DNA of 15,287 nucleotides from JAHDDY01 sp964549375 (GCA_964549375.1 CAZJWF010000077.1:1-15287), one strand, 5' to 3'. Shown: positions 1 through 7,496, counted from the first letter of the stretch. Notes: generated from the sequence alone by a model not told the origin. A program made the numbers and translations.

Positions 1-117
1 CCTTGAAACGTATCTGGTGTTTGAGCAGTGACGTCGATCCGCATATCCGCTATGAAAGTGAAAGTCCGATCTCGCGTTGGGGTGAAATCGTCAGATGCAG
101 TTTGATGGTGGGATGTT
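1..117. other. Left-edge region before phoR, no confident gene
   Basis: No gene can be assigned here with confidence. The phoR frame is closed by stops at 4, 22 and 103, so phoR cannot extend to the left. One forward frame is open from base 3 to a stop at 165-167 and would overlap the phoR start by about 50 bases; it could be the tail of an upstream gene. Another forward frame ends at 29-31 and is an equally possible tail. I see no Pho box or clear terminator. A GGTGGGA stretch at 107-113 could act as the phoR ribosome binding site. Confidence 0.3.
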
Positions 118-1194
118 TTGACCCAAACCAACCGGTATCTTACCGAGGCTATTCAAAAGCGCTTTGAACATCTCAATCTTGTTCAGGAAGCGATCATGGT
201 CCTCGATAGCACGCGCGAAATTTTGTTCGGCAATCGAATGGCCGCCAATCGATTTGGCGATTTCGAACAAGGCCAAGATATTGTTCATCTGATTCGCGTC
301 CCGGCGTTTCTCGATCTGGTGAATAAAACACTCGCTGGTTCAACATCGGTGCACAAAAGGATCGCAATGGGCGATCCGGTGAATGAGACATTTGATGTCA
401 AGGTTTCCCCGTTTACCGTCGATGAAATCGGGGGGAACTTACTTCTGCTGATAAGTTTTCGCGATGTAAGCGCGGTATTGCAGGCTGAAGAAATGCGCTC
501 TGATTTCGTCGCGAACGTTAGCCACGAGCTCCGCTCGCCCCTGTCGTCGATCACTGGTTTTATTGAAACCCTTAAAGGGCCTGCAAAAAATGATGCTGCG
601 GCGCAGACGCGCTTTCTCGATCTTATGGAGCAAGAAGCGGTGCGAATGGCTCGCCTGATCGCGGATCTCCTTTCACTTTCTACGGTGGAGGCAAAACGTC
701 GTCAGCGACCTCAGGACTCGATTGATGTCGTGGCAATCGCTCAGCAGGTTCAGGCATTGTTTGAAAAGTCAGCGGCCGATCAGGAGAGAACGATTGAACT
801 CATTGTCCCGGAGCCGATTGCGTTGATCCCGGGTGATGCTGATGAATTAAATCAAGTTATCCATAATCTCCTCGAAAACGCGCTGAAATATTCTGCTCCA
901 CACTCCACGATTACCGTGACTATCTCTATTCAAACGAAAGTCGCAGGTATGTCTGGATCGACGCTGGCAATTCAAGTCACAGATCGCGGCGAGGGGATTG
1001 CTCCGCAACATCTGCCCCGTTTGACTGAGCGGTTTTATCGCGCGGATAGTCACCGATCACGAAATGAAGGAGGCACTGGGTTGGGCCTCGCGATCGTCAA
1101 ACACATCGTTCAACATCACCGAGGGCGCTTGAAGATCGAAAGCGATGTTGGGACAGGTAGTACGTTTACGATTTACCTGCCGACGAAGTTCTGA
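118..1194 (+). CDS. phoR: Phosphate regulon sensor histidine kinase PhoR (soluble, PAS-type)
   Basis: Sensor kinase that autophosphorylates on histidine and passes the phosphate to PhoB when phosphate is scarce; its state is set through PhoU and the Pst transporter. The protein has 358 residues: a PAS-like sensor region (about 15-120), a HisKA dimerisation helix with phosphoacceptor H136 in the motif FVANVSHELRSPL, and a HATPase_c domain with the N-box (HNLLENALKYS, about 250), the DRGEGI box and the GTGLGLAIVKHI box. No transmembrane segment is visible, unlike E. coli PhoR, so it is probably cytoplasmic or membrane-associated through partners. The start is a TTG, the only possible start before residue 27, preceded by GGTGGGA. 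The assignment as PhoR rather than a generic kinase rests on the adjoining pst-phoU-phoB operon. The Pho box lies downstream of this gene, so phoR appears to be outside the inducible operon. Confidence 0.9.
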   Translation: MTQTNRYLTEAIQKRFEHLNLVQEAIMVLDSTREILFGNRMAANRFGDFEQGQDIVHLIRVPAFLDLVNKTLAGSTSVHKRIAMGDPVNETFDVKVSPFTVDEIGGNLLLLISFRDVSAVLQAEEMRSDFVANVSHELRSPLSSITGFIETLKGPAKNDAAAQTRFLDLMEQEAVRMARLIADLLSLSTVEAKRRQRPQDSIDVVAIAQQVQALFEKSAADQERTIELIVPEPIALIPGDADELNQVIHNLLENALKYSAPHSTITVTISIQTKVAGMSGSTLAIQVTDRGEGIAPQHLPRLTERFYRADSHRSRNEGGTGLGLAIVKHIVQHHRGRLKIESDVGTGSTFTIYLPTKF

Positions 1195-1201
1195 GCGATC
1201 C

Positions 1202-1257
1202 GTGTCACATAAGTGTCGTAGAACTGTCGTATAGGTTTCACCGAAAGCAATCATAGA
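1202..1257 (+). promoter_or_regulatory. Tandem Pho box and promoter upstream of pstS
   Basis: Four heptamers sit at exact 11-bp intervals: GTGTCAC (1202-1208), GTGTCGT (1213-1219), CTGTCGT (1224-1230) and GTTTCAC (1235-1241), separated by AT-rich 4-mers (ATAA, AGAA, ATAG). This matches the PhoB operator, direct CTGTCAT-like repeats spaced by one helical turn, and makes two adjacent Pho boxes. The last repeat would occupy the -35 position. A plausible -10 (CATAGA, 1252-1257) follows 10 bp later, the usual spacing at PhoB-activated promoters. It should drive pstS and the genes through phoB under phosphate limitation. The repeats are seen directly; PhoB binding is inferred. Confidence 0.88.
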
Positions 1258-1298
1258 TTTGGGCGTCGAACCATTACTCAACATCTTGGGAAAAGCTC

Positions 1299-2345
1299 AT
1301 GACACGGATTTCAGCAAAGCTCCTGTCCGCAACTATTACTCCATTGGCGTTTTTTGCCGTCGTTACGTCGGCTCATGCCCGTGACCAGATTACGATCGTC
1401 GGATCATCGACTGTCTTTCCGTTTGCGACAACCGTTGCAGAGCGTTTCGGAAAGAATACCACGTTCAAAACCCCGGTGGTGGAGTCTACAGGGTCTGGTG
1501 GTGGTCTTAAGCTCTTCTGCGCTGGGGTCGGCGAAAAAACGCCCGACATGACGAACGCTTCCCGCCGCATCAAGGAGAGCGAGGTTGCACTGTGTGCCGC
1601 GAACGGCGTTGATGAAATCATTGAAGTCAAAATTGGTTACGACGGGATCGTTCTTGCTAACTCGCGTGCATCGGATGTCATGAAATTAACGCGCGAGGAC
1701 ATTTTTCTAGCGCTTGCCAAAGACATCCCGGATGGAAATGGCGGTACAAAAGAAAATCCGCACAAAACGTGGCGAGATGTGAATGCCGATCTGCCGAACG
1801 TGAAGATTGAAGTTCTTGGCCCTCCTCCGACATCCGGGACTCGCGACGCCTTTGTTGAGTTGGCGATGGAAGGCGGATGTAAGAAGATCGAGTCAGTAAA
1901 GGCCCTCAAGAAAGTCGATAAGCCCGCATACAAGGCGCTATGCCACACGATCCGGGAAGACGGCGCATTTGTTGAGGCCGGAGAAAACGACAACTTGATC
2001 GTTCAAAAGTTAAACGCCAACCCTGCGGCGTTTGGTATCTTTGGATTCAGTTTCCTCGATCAGAATTCCGACAAAGTTCAAGGATCGGAGATTGAAGGAA
2101 ATGCCCCGACGTTCGAGAACATAGCCGAGGGTGCGTATCCGGTCTCCCGTTCGCTCTACGTCTACATCAAGAAAGCACATATCGGTGTCGTCCCTGGCAT
2201 TAAAGAGTTCCTCGCCGAATTGATCAGCGAGGATGCGTTCGGTGAAGACGGCTACCTCGGTGATAAAGGTCTTATCCCACTTACGGAAGATGAAGCAGAG
2301 GATGTGTTTGATGCTGTGACAAATCTGAAGCCTCTCGCCTTGTAA
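1299..2345 (+). CDS. pstS: Periplasmic phosphate-binding protein PstS
   Basis: Captures inorganic phosphate in the periplasm and delivers it to the PstCAB ABC importer. The protein has 348 residues. A Sec signal peptide spans residues 1-27 (basic MTRISAK, hydrophobic core, AHA cleavage site before RDQI). The mature protein begins with the family motif TIVGSSTVFPF (32-42), whose serine and threonine residues contact phosphate. It continues with ESTGSGGG (62-69) and PPPTSGTRDAF, the second phosphate-binding loop. Length and motifs fit the alphaproteobacterial PstS type. It is the first gene after the tandem Pho box and should be strongly phosphate-regulated. A GGGAAA stretch about 6 bases before the ATG is a modest ribosome binding site. 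A stem-loop directly after the gene separates it from pstC. Confidence 0.95.
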   Translation: MTRISAKLLSATITPLAFFAVVTSAHARDQITIVGSSTVFPFATTVAERFGKNTTFKTPVVESTGSGGGLKLFCAGVGEKTPDMTNASRRIKESEVALCAANGVDEIIEVKIGYDGIVLANSRASDVMKLTREDIFLALAKDIPDGNGGTKENPHKTWRDVNADLPNVKIEVLGPPPTSGTRDAFVELAMEGGCKKIESVKALKKVDKPAYKALCHTIREDGAFVEAGENDNLIVQKLNANPAAFGIFGFSFLDQNSDKVQGSEIEGNAPTFENIAEGAYPVSRSLYVYIKKAHIGVVPGIKEFLAELISEDAFGEDGYLGDKGLIPLTEDEAEDVFDAVTNLKPLAL

Positions 2346-2365
2346 CTTCTTCAAGCGCAATCTTG

Positions 2366-2395
2366 CACCGGCGCGCTCCTGCGCCGGTGTAGTTT
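2366..2395 (+). terminator. Stem-loop between pstS and pstC (probable attenuator)
   Basis: A perfect 9-bp GC-rich stem (CACCGGCGC at 2366-2374 pairing with GCGCCGGTG at 2381-2389) has a 6-base loop and is followed by TAGTTTT. It begins 21 bases after the pstS stop codon and ends before the pstC ribosome binding site (AAGG, 2397-2400). The U-run is short and interrupted, so partial termination or 3'-end protection of the pstS message seems more likely than full termination. Either would give more PstS than PstCAB, as is usual for binding-protein transporters. Confidence 0.6.
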
Positions 2396-2411
2396 TAAGG
2401 ACGTACTTATC

Positions 2412-3368
2412 TTGTCGAACGTCGCAGATATTGGTCTCTTGCAGCGTCGCGGGAATAGCCGCGTAACTGAGCTCGTAATTCGTGCTCTTCTGATTGGCTG
2501 CGCGTTGATCGCGGTCGCAACGACTCTTGCTGTCGTCGCATCGCTGCTGTTTGAATCGATCCGGTTTTTTGAAAAGGTACCGCTGACCGAATTTTTGTTT
2601 GGGTTGGAATGGAGCCCTCAAACAGCATTGCGTTCGGATCAGGTTGCGTCATCCGGCGCGTTCGGTGCGGTCCCCCTGATGACTGGTACGCTGCTCATCA
2701 GCGCAATTGCCATGACTGTCGCGGTGCCATTTGGTTTGATGTCGGCGATATATCTCGCAGAATACGCAAGCAGTAGAAGCCGGAGCATTATCAAGCCGCT
2801 GCTCGAACTCCTCGCGGGTATCCCAACTGTCGTCTACGGATTTTTTGCCGCGCTGATTGTCGCCCCAATGTTGCGGAGCGCCGGGGACGGACTTGGTTTG
2901 GACATTTCGTCGGAAAGTGCTCTGGCGGCGGGTGCGACAATGGGGGTAATGATCATCCCGTTGATTTCGTCGCTTTCGGACGATGTCATCAACGCGGTTC
3001 CGCAATCCCTGCGTGATGCCTCCTATGGCCTGGGGGCAACCCAGGCAGAGACGATCAAAATGGTGGTCTTGCCCGCGGCAGTTCCGGGAATTGCTGGCAG
3101 CCTTTTGCTCGCCGCTTCGCGTGCAATTGGCGAGACGATGATTGTCGTCATGGCTGCTGGTCTTGCGGCTAAACTGACCGCAAATCCGTTTGAGGCCGTG
3201 ACAACAGTGACAGTTCAGATTGTAACGTTGTTGACGGGCGATCAGGAGTTTGAAAGCGCGAAAACACTCTCAGCTTTCGCACTCGGGTTACTCCTGTTCA
3301 TTGTCACGCTTTGTTTGAACGTGATCGCATTGAGAATCGTCGATCGTTACAAGGAACAATATGACTGA
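2412..3368 (+). CDS. pstC: Phosphate ABC transporter permease PstC
   Basis: Inner-membrane permease that forms the phosphate channel together with PstA. The protein has 318 residues. A first membrane helix lies at about 22-48, followed by a periplasmic stretch containing EFLFGLEWSPQ and then the BPD transport domain, with five further helices. The ABC-coupling EAA-type loop is DASYGLGATQAETIKMVVLP, followed by AVPGIAGS and SRAIGETMIV. The start is TTG, with AAGG 11 bases upstream; no closer alternative start exists. The length is like E. coli PstC and lacks the long N-terminal extension found in many alphaproteobacterial PstC proteins, although the matching PstA is the long type. The last 8 bases overlap the start of pstA, indicating translational coupling. 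Confidence 0.93.
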   Translation: MSNVADIGLLQRRGNSRVTELVIRALLIGCALIAVATTLAVVASLLFESIRFFEKVPLTEFLFGLEWSPQTALRSDQVASSGAFGAVPLMTGTLLISAIAMTVAVPFGLMSAIYLAEYASSRSRSIIKPLLELLAGIPTVVYGFFAALIVAPMLRSAGDGLGLDISSESALAAGATMGVMIIPLISSLSDDVINAVPQSLRDASYGLGATQAETIKMVVLPAAVPGIAGSLLLAASRAIGETMIVVMAAGLAAKLTANPFEAVTTVTVQIVTLLTGDQEFESAKTLSAFALGLLLFIVTLCLNVIALRIVDRYKEQYD

Positions 3369-4638
3369 TCCTGACTCGATACTGCACTCGGCAGGGTCGC
3401 GACGTCATCGAGCCGAAAATCGATTTCGCGCTTACGGTATGATTGCGATTGCGATTTCGTTGAGCTTCTTGGTCGTGATGATCGGATCGATCATTGTGCG
3501 CGGTGCGGGTGCGTTTCAGCAAACATTCGTGCAGGTGGAAATTACACTTCCGCAGGAGAAAATTGATCCCGAAGGAACCGGGTCTCCTGATGTCTTGTAC
3601 AAGGCGCGGTATGGCTCGATTCTGAAGTCGGCGCTTCGAGATCGATTTCCAGATGCAAAATCCAGATCAGAGAAAAAGGCGCTTTATCGCCTGATCAGTT
3701 CCACTGCAGAATATTCTATTCGTGATCAAATTGTTTCCGACCCTTCGCTGGTTGGTGGCACGCACACATTCTGGGTTCGCGCGTCGAGCGATGTCGATCA
3801 GTACCTAAAGGGAGCGATTGACAGTTCGGTCGACGAGAGCCAGCGCCGCATCAGCGACAGGCAGCTTACTTGGATCGACAGTTTGCAAAATGCTGAACAG
3901 ATTGATCGGCGATTCAACACGAAGTTCTTCACGGGCGGAGATTCGAGAGAGCCTGAACAAGCCGGTATCATGGGCGCACTTGCCGGATCAGCGTTGACGC
4001 TGTTAGTGTGTTTTCTTCTGTCATTTCCGGTTGGTGTTCTGGCGGCGGTTTATCTTGAAGAATTTGCGACCAAGGGCCGTCTCAGTCGCTTGATTGAGAT
4101 CAACATCAATAATTTGGCTGCTGTTCCTTCGATTATCTACGGTTTGCTCGGCCTCGCGATCTTTTTGAACGTGTTTGGATTGCCGCGTTCGACGCCGCTG
4201 GTTGGCGGAATGGTTCTAGCTTTGATGACATTGCCCACGATCATCATCGCGACCCGTGCATCGCTGCGCGCCGTACCTCCGTCGATCCGCGAGGCCGCGT
4301 ATGGCCTTGGTGCGAGCAAGGTACAGACCACCTTCCATCATGTCGTCCCGATGGCTGTGCCGGGAATGCTCACTGGCTCGATTATTGGCATGGCGCAAGC
4401 GCTGGGTGAAACGGCGCCGTTGTTGATGATCGGCATGGTCGCCTTCATCGTCGATATACCGGGTGGCGTCACAGAAGCGGCAACAGCATTGCCGGTGCAA
4501 ATTTTTCTTTGGGCGGACAGTCCGGAGCGGGGATTTATGGAGAAGACGTCCGCAGCTATCCTAGTGCTGCTGACCTTCCTGATTATCATGAATTTAACGG
4601 CGATTTACTTACGGCGTCGTCTGGAGGTGCGTTGGTGA
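3361..4638 (+). CDS. pstA: Phosphate ABC transporter permease PstA, long form
   Basis: Second permease subunit of the phosphate importer. The protein has 425 residues. A membrane helix at about 25-50 is followed by a periplasmic domain of roughly 140 residues, resembling the PstA N-terminal region known as DUF3333. The BPD transport domain begins at about residue 200, with AGIMGALAGSALTL, the helix FPVGVLAAVYLEEFA and the coupling loop EAAYGLGASKVQTTF, followed by VPMAVPGML. The C-terminus ends in a basic tail (LRRRLEVRW). E. coli PstA lacks the large insert and is about 130 residues shorter. The ATG overlaps the end of pstC (ATGACTGA), and the stop overlaps the GTG of pstB, so the three genes are tightly coupled. 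Confidence 0.94.
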   Translation: MTDPDSILHSAGSRRHRAENRFRAYGMIAIAISLSFLVVMIGSIIVRGAGAFQQTFVQVEITLPQEKIDPEGTGSPDVLYKARYGSILKSALRDRFPDAKSRSEKKALYRLISSTAEYSIRDQIVSDPSLVGGTHTFWVRASSDVDQYLKGAIDSSVDESQRRISDRQLTWIDSLQNAEQIDRRFNTKFFTGGDSREPEQAGIMGALAGSALTLLVCFLLSFPVGVLAAVYLEEFATKGRLSRLIEININNLAAVPSIIYGLLGLAIFLNVFGLPRSTPLVGGMVLALMTLPTIIIATRASLRAVPPSIREAAYGLGASKVQTTFHHVVPMAVPGMLTGSIIGMAQALGETAPLLMIGMVAFIVDIPGGVTEAATALPVQIFLWADSPERGFMEKTSAAILVLLTFLIIMNLTAIYLRRRLEVRW

Positions 4639-5432
4639 CGGCGATGACTTCAACAGAAGAGAAACCTGAGGCGCTCAGCTCTATTCTTCGAGTGCGGGAC
4701 GGAAATGTTTTTTACGGCGACAAGCAAGCAATTATCGACGTCGACGTCGATGTCGAGCCGAATACGGTTACGGCGTTTATCGGTCCATCAGGATGCGGTA
4801 AAAGTACGTTGTTGAGATGTTTTAACAGAATGAACGATGTGATCCCCAGTTGCCGTGTCGAGGGATCCTTCGCATTTGCGGGTCAAGACGTTTACGCGCG
4901 GGACGTCGATGTGGTATCGTTGCGACGACAGATCGGCATGGTTTTTCAGAAACCGAATCCTTTTCCGAAGTCTATCTTCGACAACGTTGCCTATGGGCCG
5001 AAAATTCACGGTCTAGCCAACTCGAAGTCCGAGTTGGACGAAATTGTCGAAACGAGTTTAACCAGCGCTGGTCTTTGGGATGAAGTAAAAGATCGCCTTG
5101 ATCAACCCGGCACGGGATTGTCCGGCGGACAACAACAGCGCCTTTGCATCGCGCGCGCCATCGCTGTTCGGCCAAAAGTGATCTTGATGGATGAGCCATG
5201 CTCGGCGCTCGATCCGATTGCTACGGCCACGATCGAAGCACTAATCGACGAGCTGCGCGAGAACTATACCATCGTGATTGTCACGCACTCGATGCAACAG
5301 GCGGCGCGCGTGTCGCAGAGAACGGCTTTCTTTCACTTAGGTGAGCTCATCGAGTTTGGAACGACAGAGCAAATTTTCTCAGCACCCGTGAACAAGTTGA
5401 CACAGAACTACATTACCGGTCGTATCGGCTAA
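4635..5432 (+). CDS. pstB: Phosphate ABC transporter ATP-binding protein PstB
   Basis: ATPase that powers phosphate import through PstC/PstA. With the chosen start it has 265 residues. Motifs: Walker A GPSGCGKST (50-58), Q-loop Q105 in MVFQKPNPFPKSIFDN, signature LSGGQQQR (162-169), Walker B VILMDE (182-187) and the switch histidine in VTHSMQQA. PKSIFDNVAYG is characteristic of PstB. The open frame extends to 4509 inside pstA, but GTG 4635 is preferred. It has GGAGG 7 bases upstream (4623-4627), gives the usual family length and makes a GTGA overlap with the pstA stop. ATG 4644 is possible but lies 16 bases from that site. Confidence 0.95.
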   Translation: MTAMTSTEEKPEALSSILRVRDGNVFYGDKQAIIDVDVDVEPNTVTAFIGPSGCGKSTLLRCFNRMNDVIPSCRVEGSFAFAGQDVYARDVDVVSLRRQIGMVFQKPNPFPKSIFDNVAYGPKIHGLANSKSELDEIVETSLTSAGLWDEVKDRLDQPGTGLSGGQQQRLCIARAIAVRPKVILMDEPCSALDPIATATIEALIDELRENYTIVIVTHSMQQAARVSQRTAFFHLGELIEFGTTEQIFSAPVNKLTQNYITGRIG

Positions 5433-5451
5433 CCTTGAAGGGCACGAAGAA

Positions 5452-6156
5452 ATGGCGCATATCGTCAAGTCATTCGATGATGAACTTTCTCAAATCGAAA
5501 ACCTGATCTTGGAGATGGGTGGAGTCGTCGAGACACAGGTCAACGAATGTATTCAAGCGTTGACCGCACGTGATGAACAGCTTGCAACAAAAGTTAGAGA
5601 TGACGACAAAACCGTCGACGCGTTGGAAGTGCAGATCGATGATTTGACCTTGAAGATCCTCGCTCTTCGGCAACCGATGGCAAAAGACCTGCGTTGCGTG
5701 ATTGGTGCCTTGAAGGTTGCAGGCAACCTTGAGCGTATCGGCGATTACAGCAAGAATATCGCGAAGCGCTCAGTCGTTCTCCATGAGACCAATCGTATTG
5801 TTTCCCCGGAAAAGACGATCAAGCGAATGGGTGACATGGTGCGGGCCATGATCTCCGACGTACTTAATGCTTATGCCGCGAAAGACGTCGTTATGGCCAA
5901 TGAATTGCTTCTGCGCGACGAAGAAGTCGACCATATGCACAACACGTTGTTCCGTGAGCTATTAACTTACATGATGGAGTCATCTCAAAACATTACCTCG
6001 TGTATGCACATGTTGTTTATCGCAAAGAACCTAGAGCGCATGGGCGATCATGTGACTGCCATCGCTGAGCAGATTCAGTATATAAAAACAGGGTCAGTTC
6101 CTGCGGATGATCGACCTAAGAGTGATGTGACCAGTCAAATTTCGGGTCGAGAGTAG
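5452..6156 (+). CDS. phoU: Phosphate signalling regulator PhoU
   Basis: Cytoplasmic negative regulator that connects the Pst transporter to PhoR and limits phosphate uptake. The protein has 234 residues forming two similar three-helix bundles. Each half carries the PhoU metal-binding signature: NLERIGDYSKNIAKR near residue 95 and NLERMGDHVTAIAEQ near residue 195. The N-terminus (SFDDELSQIENLILEMGG) and the LRQPMAKDLR segment are typical of the family. GAAGGG 8 bases before the ATG is a good ribosome binding site. It lies 19 bases after pstB and 3 bases before the phoB start, so it is part of the same operon. Confidence 0.96.
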   Translation: MAHIVKSFDDELSQIENLILEMGGVVETQVNECIQALTARDEQLATKVRDDDKTVDALEVQIDDLTLKILALRQPMAKDLRCVIGALKVAGNLERIGDYSKNIAKRSVVLHETNRIVSPEKTIKRMGDMVRAMISDVLNAYAAKDVVMANELLLRDEEVDHMHNTLFRELLTYMMESSQNITSCMHMLFIAKNLERMGDHVTAIAEQIQYIKTGSVPADDRPKSDVTSQISGRE

Positions 6157-6159
6157 ACC

Positions 6160-6861
6160 GTGCAAAACGCCTCGGGGTCAAAGGTACTCGTTGTTGAAGA
6201 TGAAGCGCCTCAACGAGAATTGCTCGTCTATAACCTTGAAGAGGCAGGGTATCGCGTCATTCCGGCTATTGACGGCGATGAGGGCCTTCTTGCGGCGAGA
6301 GAGGAAAACCCGGCGTTGATTATTCTCGACTGGATGATGCCGGGACTTTCAGGCATCGATCTTTGTCGTCAGTTGAGACGCTATGACGAAACCCGTGACA
6401 CGCCGATCCTCATGCTCACGGCCCGGGGTGAAGAGGCCGATAAAGTGCGCGGCCTCGATAGTGGCGCTGATGATTATTTGGTGAAGCCGTATTCAATTGC
6501 GGAGCTGCTCGCACGGACGCGCGCGATGCTGCGTCGCTCGGAACCGGGTTTTGATGGTAGCGTCATTCAACACGGTGATATTTCCATTGATCAGCAGAAG
6601 ATGCGTGTTTCTCGCAACCGCACGGTGATTGAGCTGGGGCCAACCGAGTACCGGCTTCTTAAAGTTCTTATCAGCCGCCCCGGTCGCGTTTGGAGCCGTG
6701 ATCAACTGATGGAGCGGGTATGGGAGGACAATCTTGAGATTGATCAGCGCACAGTTGACGTTCATATCGGACGCCTTCGCAAAGCGCTCCGCGCCGGGGG
6801 CGCTTCTGACCCCATCCGGACCGTTCGGTCGGCTGGTTACGCGCTTGAGGTCGATACTTGA
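6160..6861 (+). CDS. phoB: Phosphate regulon response regulator PhoB
   Basis: Transcription factor that binds Pho boxes when phosphorylated by PhoR. The protein has 233 residues. The receiver domain has the acidic pair E13/D14 (VLVVEDE), phosphoacceptor D57 (LDWMMPG), the switch T87 and K109 (DDYLVKPY). A C-terminal OmpR-type winged-helix domain (about 130-230) contains LGPTEYRLLKVL, GRVWSRDQLMERVW and the recognition-helix region RTVDVHIGRLRKAL. The start is GTG, 3 bases after the phoU stop; no strong Shine-Dalgarno sequence is seen, so coupling to phoU is likely. As last pho gene behind the Pho box, it should be positively autoregulated. Confidence 0.96.
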   Translation: MQNASGSKVLVVEDEAPQRELLVYNLEEAGYRVIPAIDGDEGLLAAREENPALIILDWMMPGLSGIDLCRQLRRYDETRDTPILMLTARGEEADKVRGLDSGADDYLVKPYSIAELLARTRAMLRRSEPGFDGSVIQHGDISIDQQKMRVSRNRTVIELGPTEYRLLKVLISRPGRVWSRDQLMERVWEDNLEIDQRTVDVHIGRLRKALRAGGASDPIRTVRSAGYALEVDT

Positions 6862-6986
6862 TCATCAGCGCTGAAACTCTAGCGTCCAATCGAGGTTTGG
6901 TTTGTTTGAGCGGAATAATGGCGTTTTCTGGCGTGGACGGCTACGACGTAACGATTAGATCGTCTGAATTCGAGTGGATCGCATGA
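6858..6986 (+). CDS. Candidate small ORF bridging phoB and pgpA (42 codons)
   Basis: An open frame starts with TTG overlapping the phoB stop (TTGA) and ends with a TGA overlapping the pgpA ATG (ATGA). GAGG at 6846-6850, inside the phoB end, lies 7 bases before the TTG, an ideal spacing. The predicted peptide of 42 residues has a mildly hydrophobic middle (RGLVCLSGIMAFSG) and matches no family I recognise. A shorter version would start at ATG 6918 (22 residues) behind GAGCGGA. It may be a real small protein, a leader that couples translation of pgpA to phoB, or chance, since open frames of this length arise by chance fairly often. Confidence 0.3.
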   Translation: MIISAETLASNRGLVCLSGIMAFSGVDGYDVTIRSSEFEWIA

Positions 6987-7492
6987 AATCTGCCCTAGCC
7001 AAAATCATTGCCACTGTCTGCGGGGCTGGGTTGTCGCCGTGGGCACCTGGGACGGTTGGCTCTTTAGTTGCCCTGCCCTGGGCTTATGCCCTGCACTGGC
7101 TTGGGGGGTTCCCCTTACTTCTGCTGGCAACCGTGGTCGGATTCTTTAAAGGCTGGTGGGCGACCGCTGAATACGTCAAACAACCTGATGTCTCAGAAGA
7201 TCCCTCAGAAGTCGTCGTTGATGAGTTAATTGGTCAGTGGATTGCCTTGCTGCCACTCTCATTTGGGTTGTGGCATGCGGGCCTCGACCCCCATGTTTTC
7301 CCTTGGCCGGGAGTATTGGTCGCTTTTATCTTTTTTCGGCTTTTTGATATATGGAAAGTCGGGCCGGTTGGATGGGCGGACCGTCGAGGTGATCCATTAG
7401 GCGTTATGCTAGATGATGTTATCGCTGGATTATTCGCTGCGGTCGTGGTTTTAGCCGGGGCCGCGCTATCACACGGAATGTTGGGGCTATAA
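6983..7492 (+). CDS. pgpA: Phosphatidylglycerophosphatase A
   Basis: Membrane phosphatase that removes phosphate from phosphatidylglycerol phosphate to give phosphatidylglycerol, the last step of its synthesis. The protein has 169 residues from the ATG. Family motifs are present in order: GLSPWAPGTVGSL near the N-terminus, VVVDELIGQWIALLPL in the middle, and FRLFDIWKVGPVGWAD followed by GDPLGVMLDDVIAGL, which carries the acidic metal and catalytic residues. Several hydrophobic helices fit an inner-membrane enzyme. GTG 6974 in the same frame is an alternative start. ATG 6983 is preferred for its GAGTGG site 5 bases upstream and its ATGA overlap with the preceding small ORF. It follows phoB on the same strand with no clear terminator. 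Confidence 0.92.
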   Translation: MKSALAKIIATVCGAGLSPWAPGTVGSLVALPWAYALHWLGGFPLLLLATVVGFFKGWWATAEYVKQPDVSEDPSEVVVDELIGQWIALLPLSFGLWHAGLDPHVFPWPGVLVAFIFFRLFDIWKVGPVGWADRRGDPLGVMLDDVIAGLFAAVVVLAGAALSHGMLGL

Positions 7493-7496
7493 GACT

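Noticed and set aside
2010..2621. 203-codon minus-strand open frame across the pstS end and pstC start
   Set aside because: It is antisense to two clear genes, is arginine-rich and low in recognisable motifs, and crosses the pstS-pstC stem-loop; a shadow frame.
4509..4634. N-terminal extension of pstB into pstA
   Set aside because: The extra 42 codons overlap conserved PstA sequence; GTG 4635 has an ideal GGAGG site and gives the normal PstB length.
6865..6874. TCAGCGCTGA palindrome after phoB as a terminator
   Set aside because: It is a loop-less 10-bp palindrome with no following T-run, so it cannot act as a normal intrinsic terminator.
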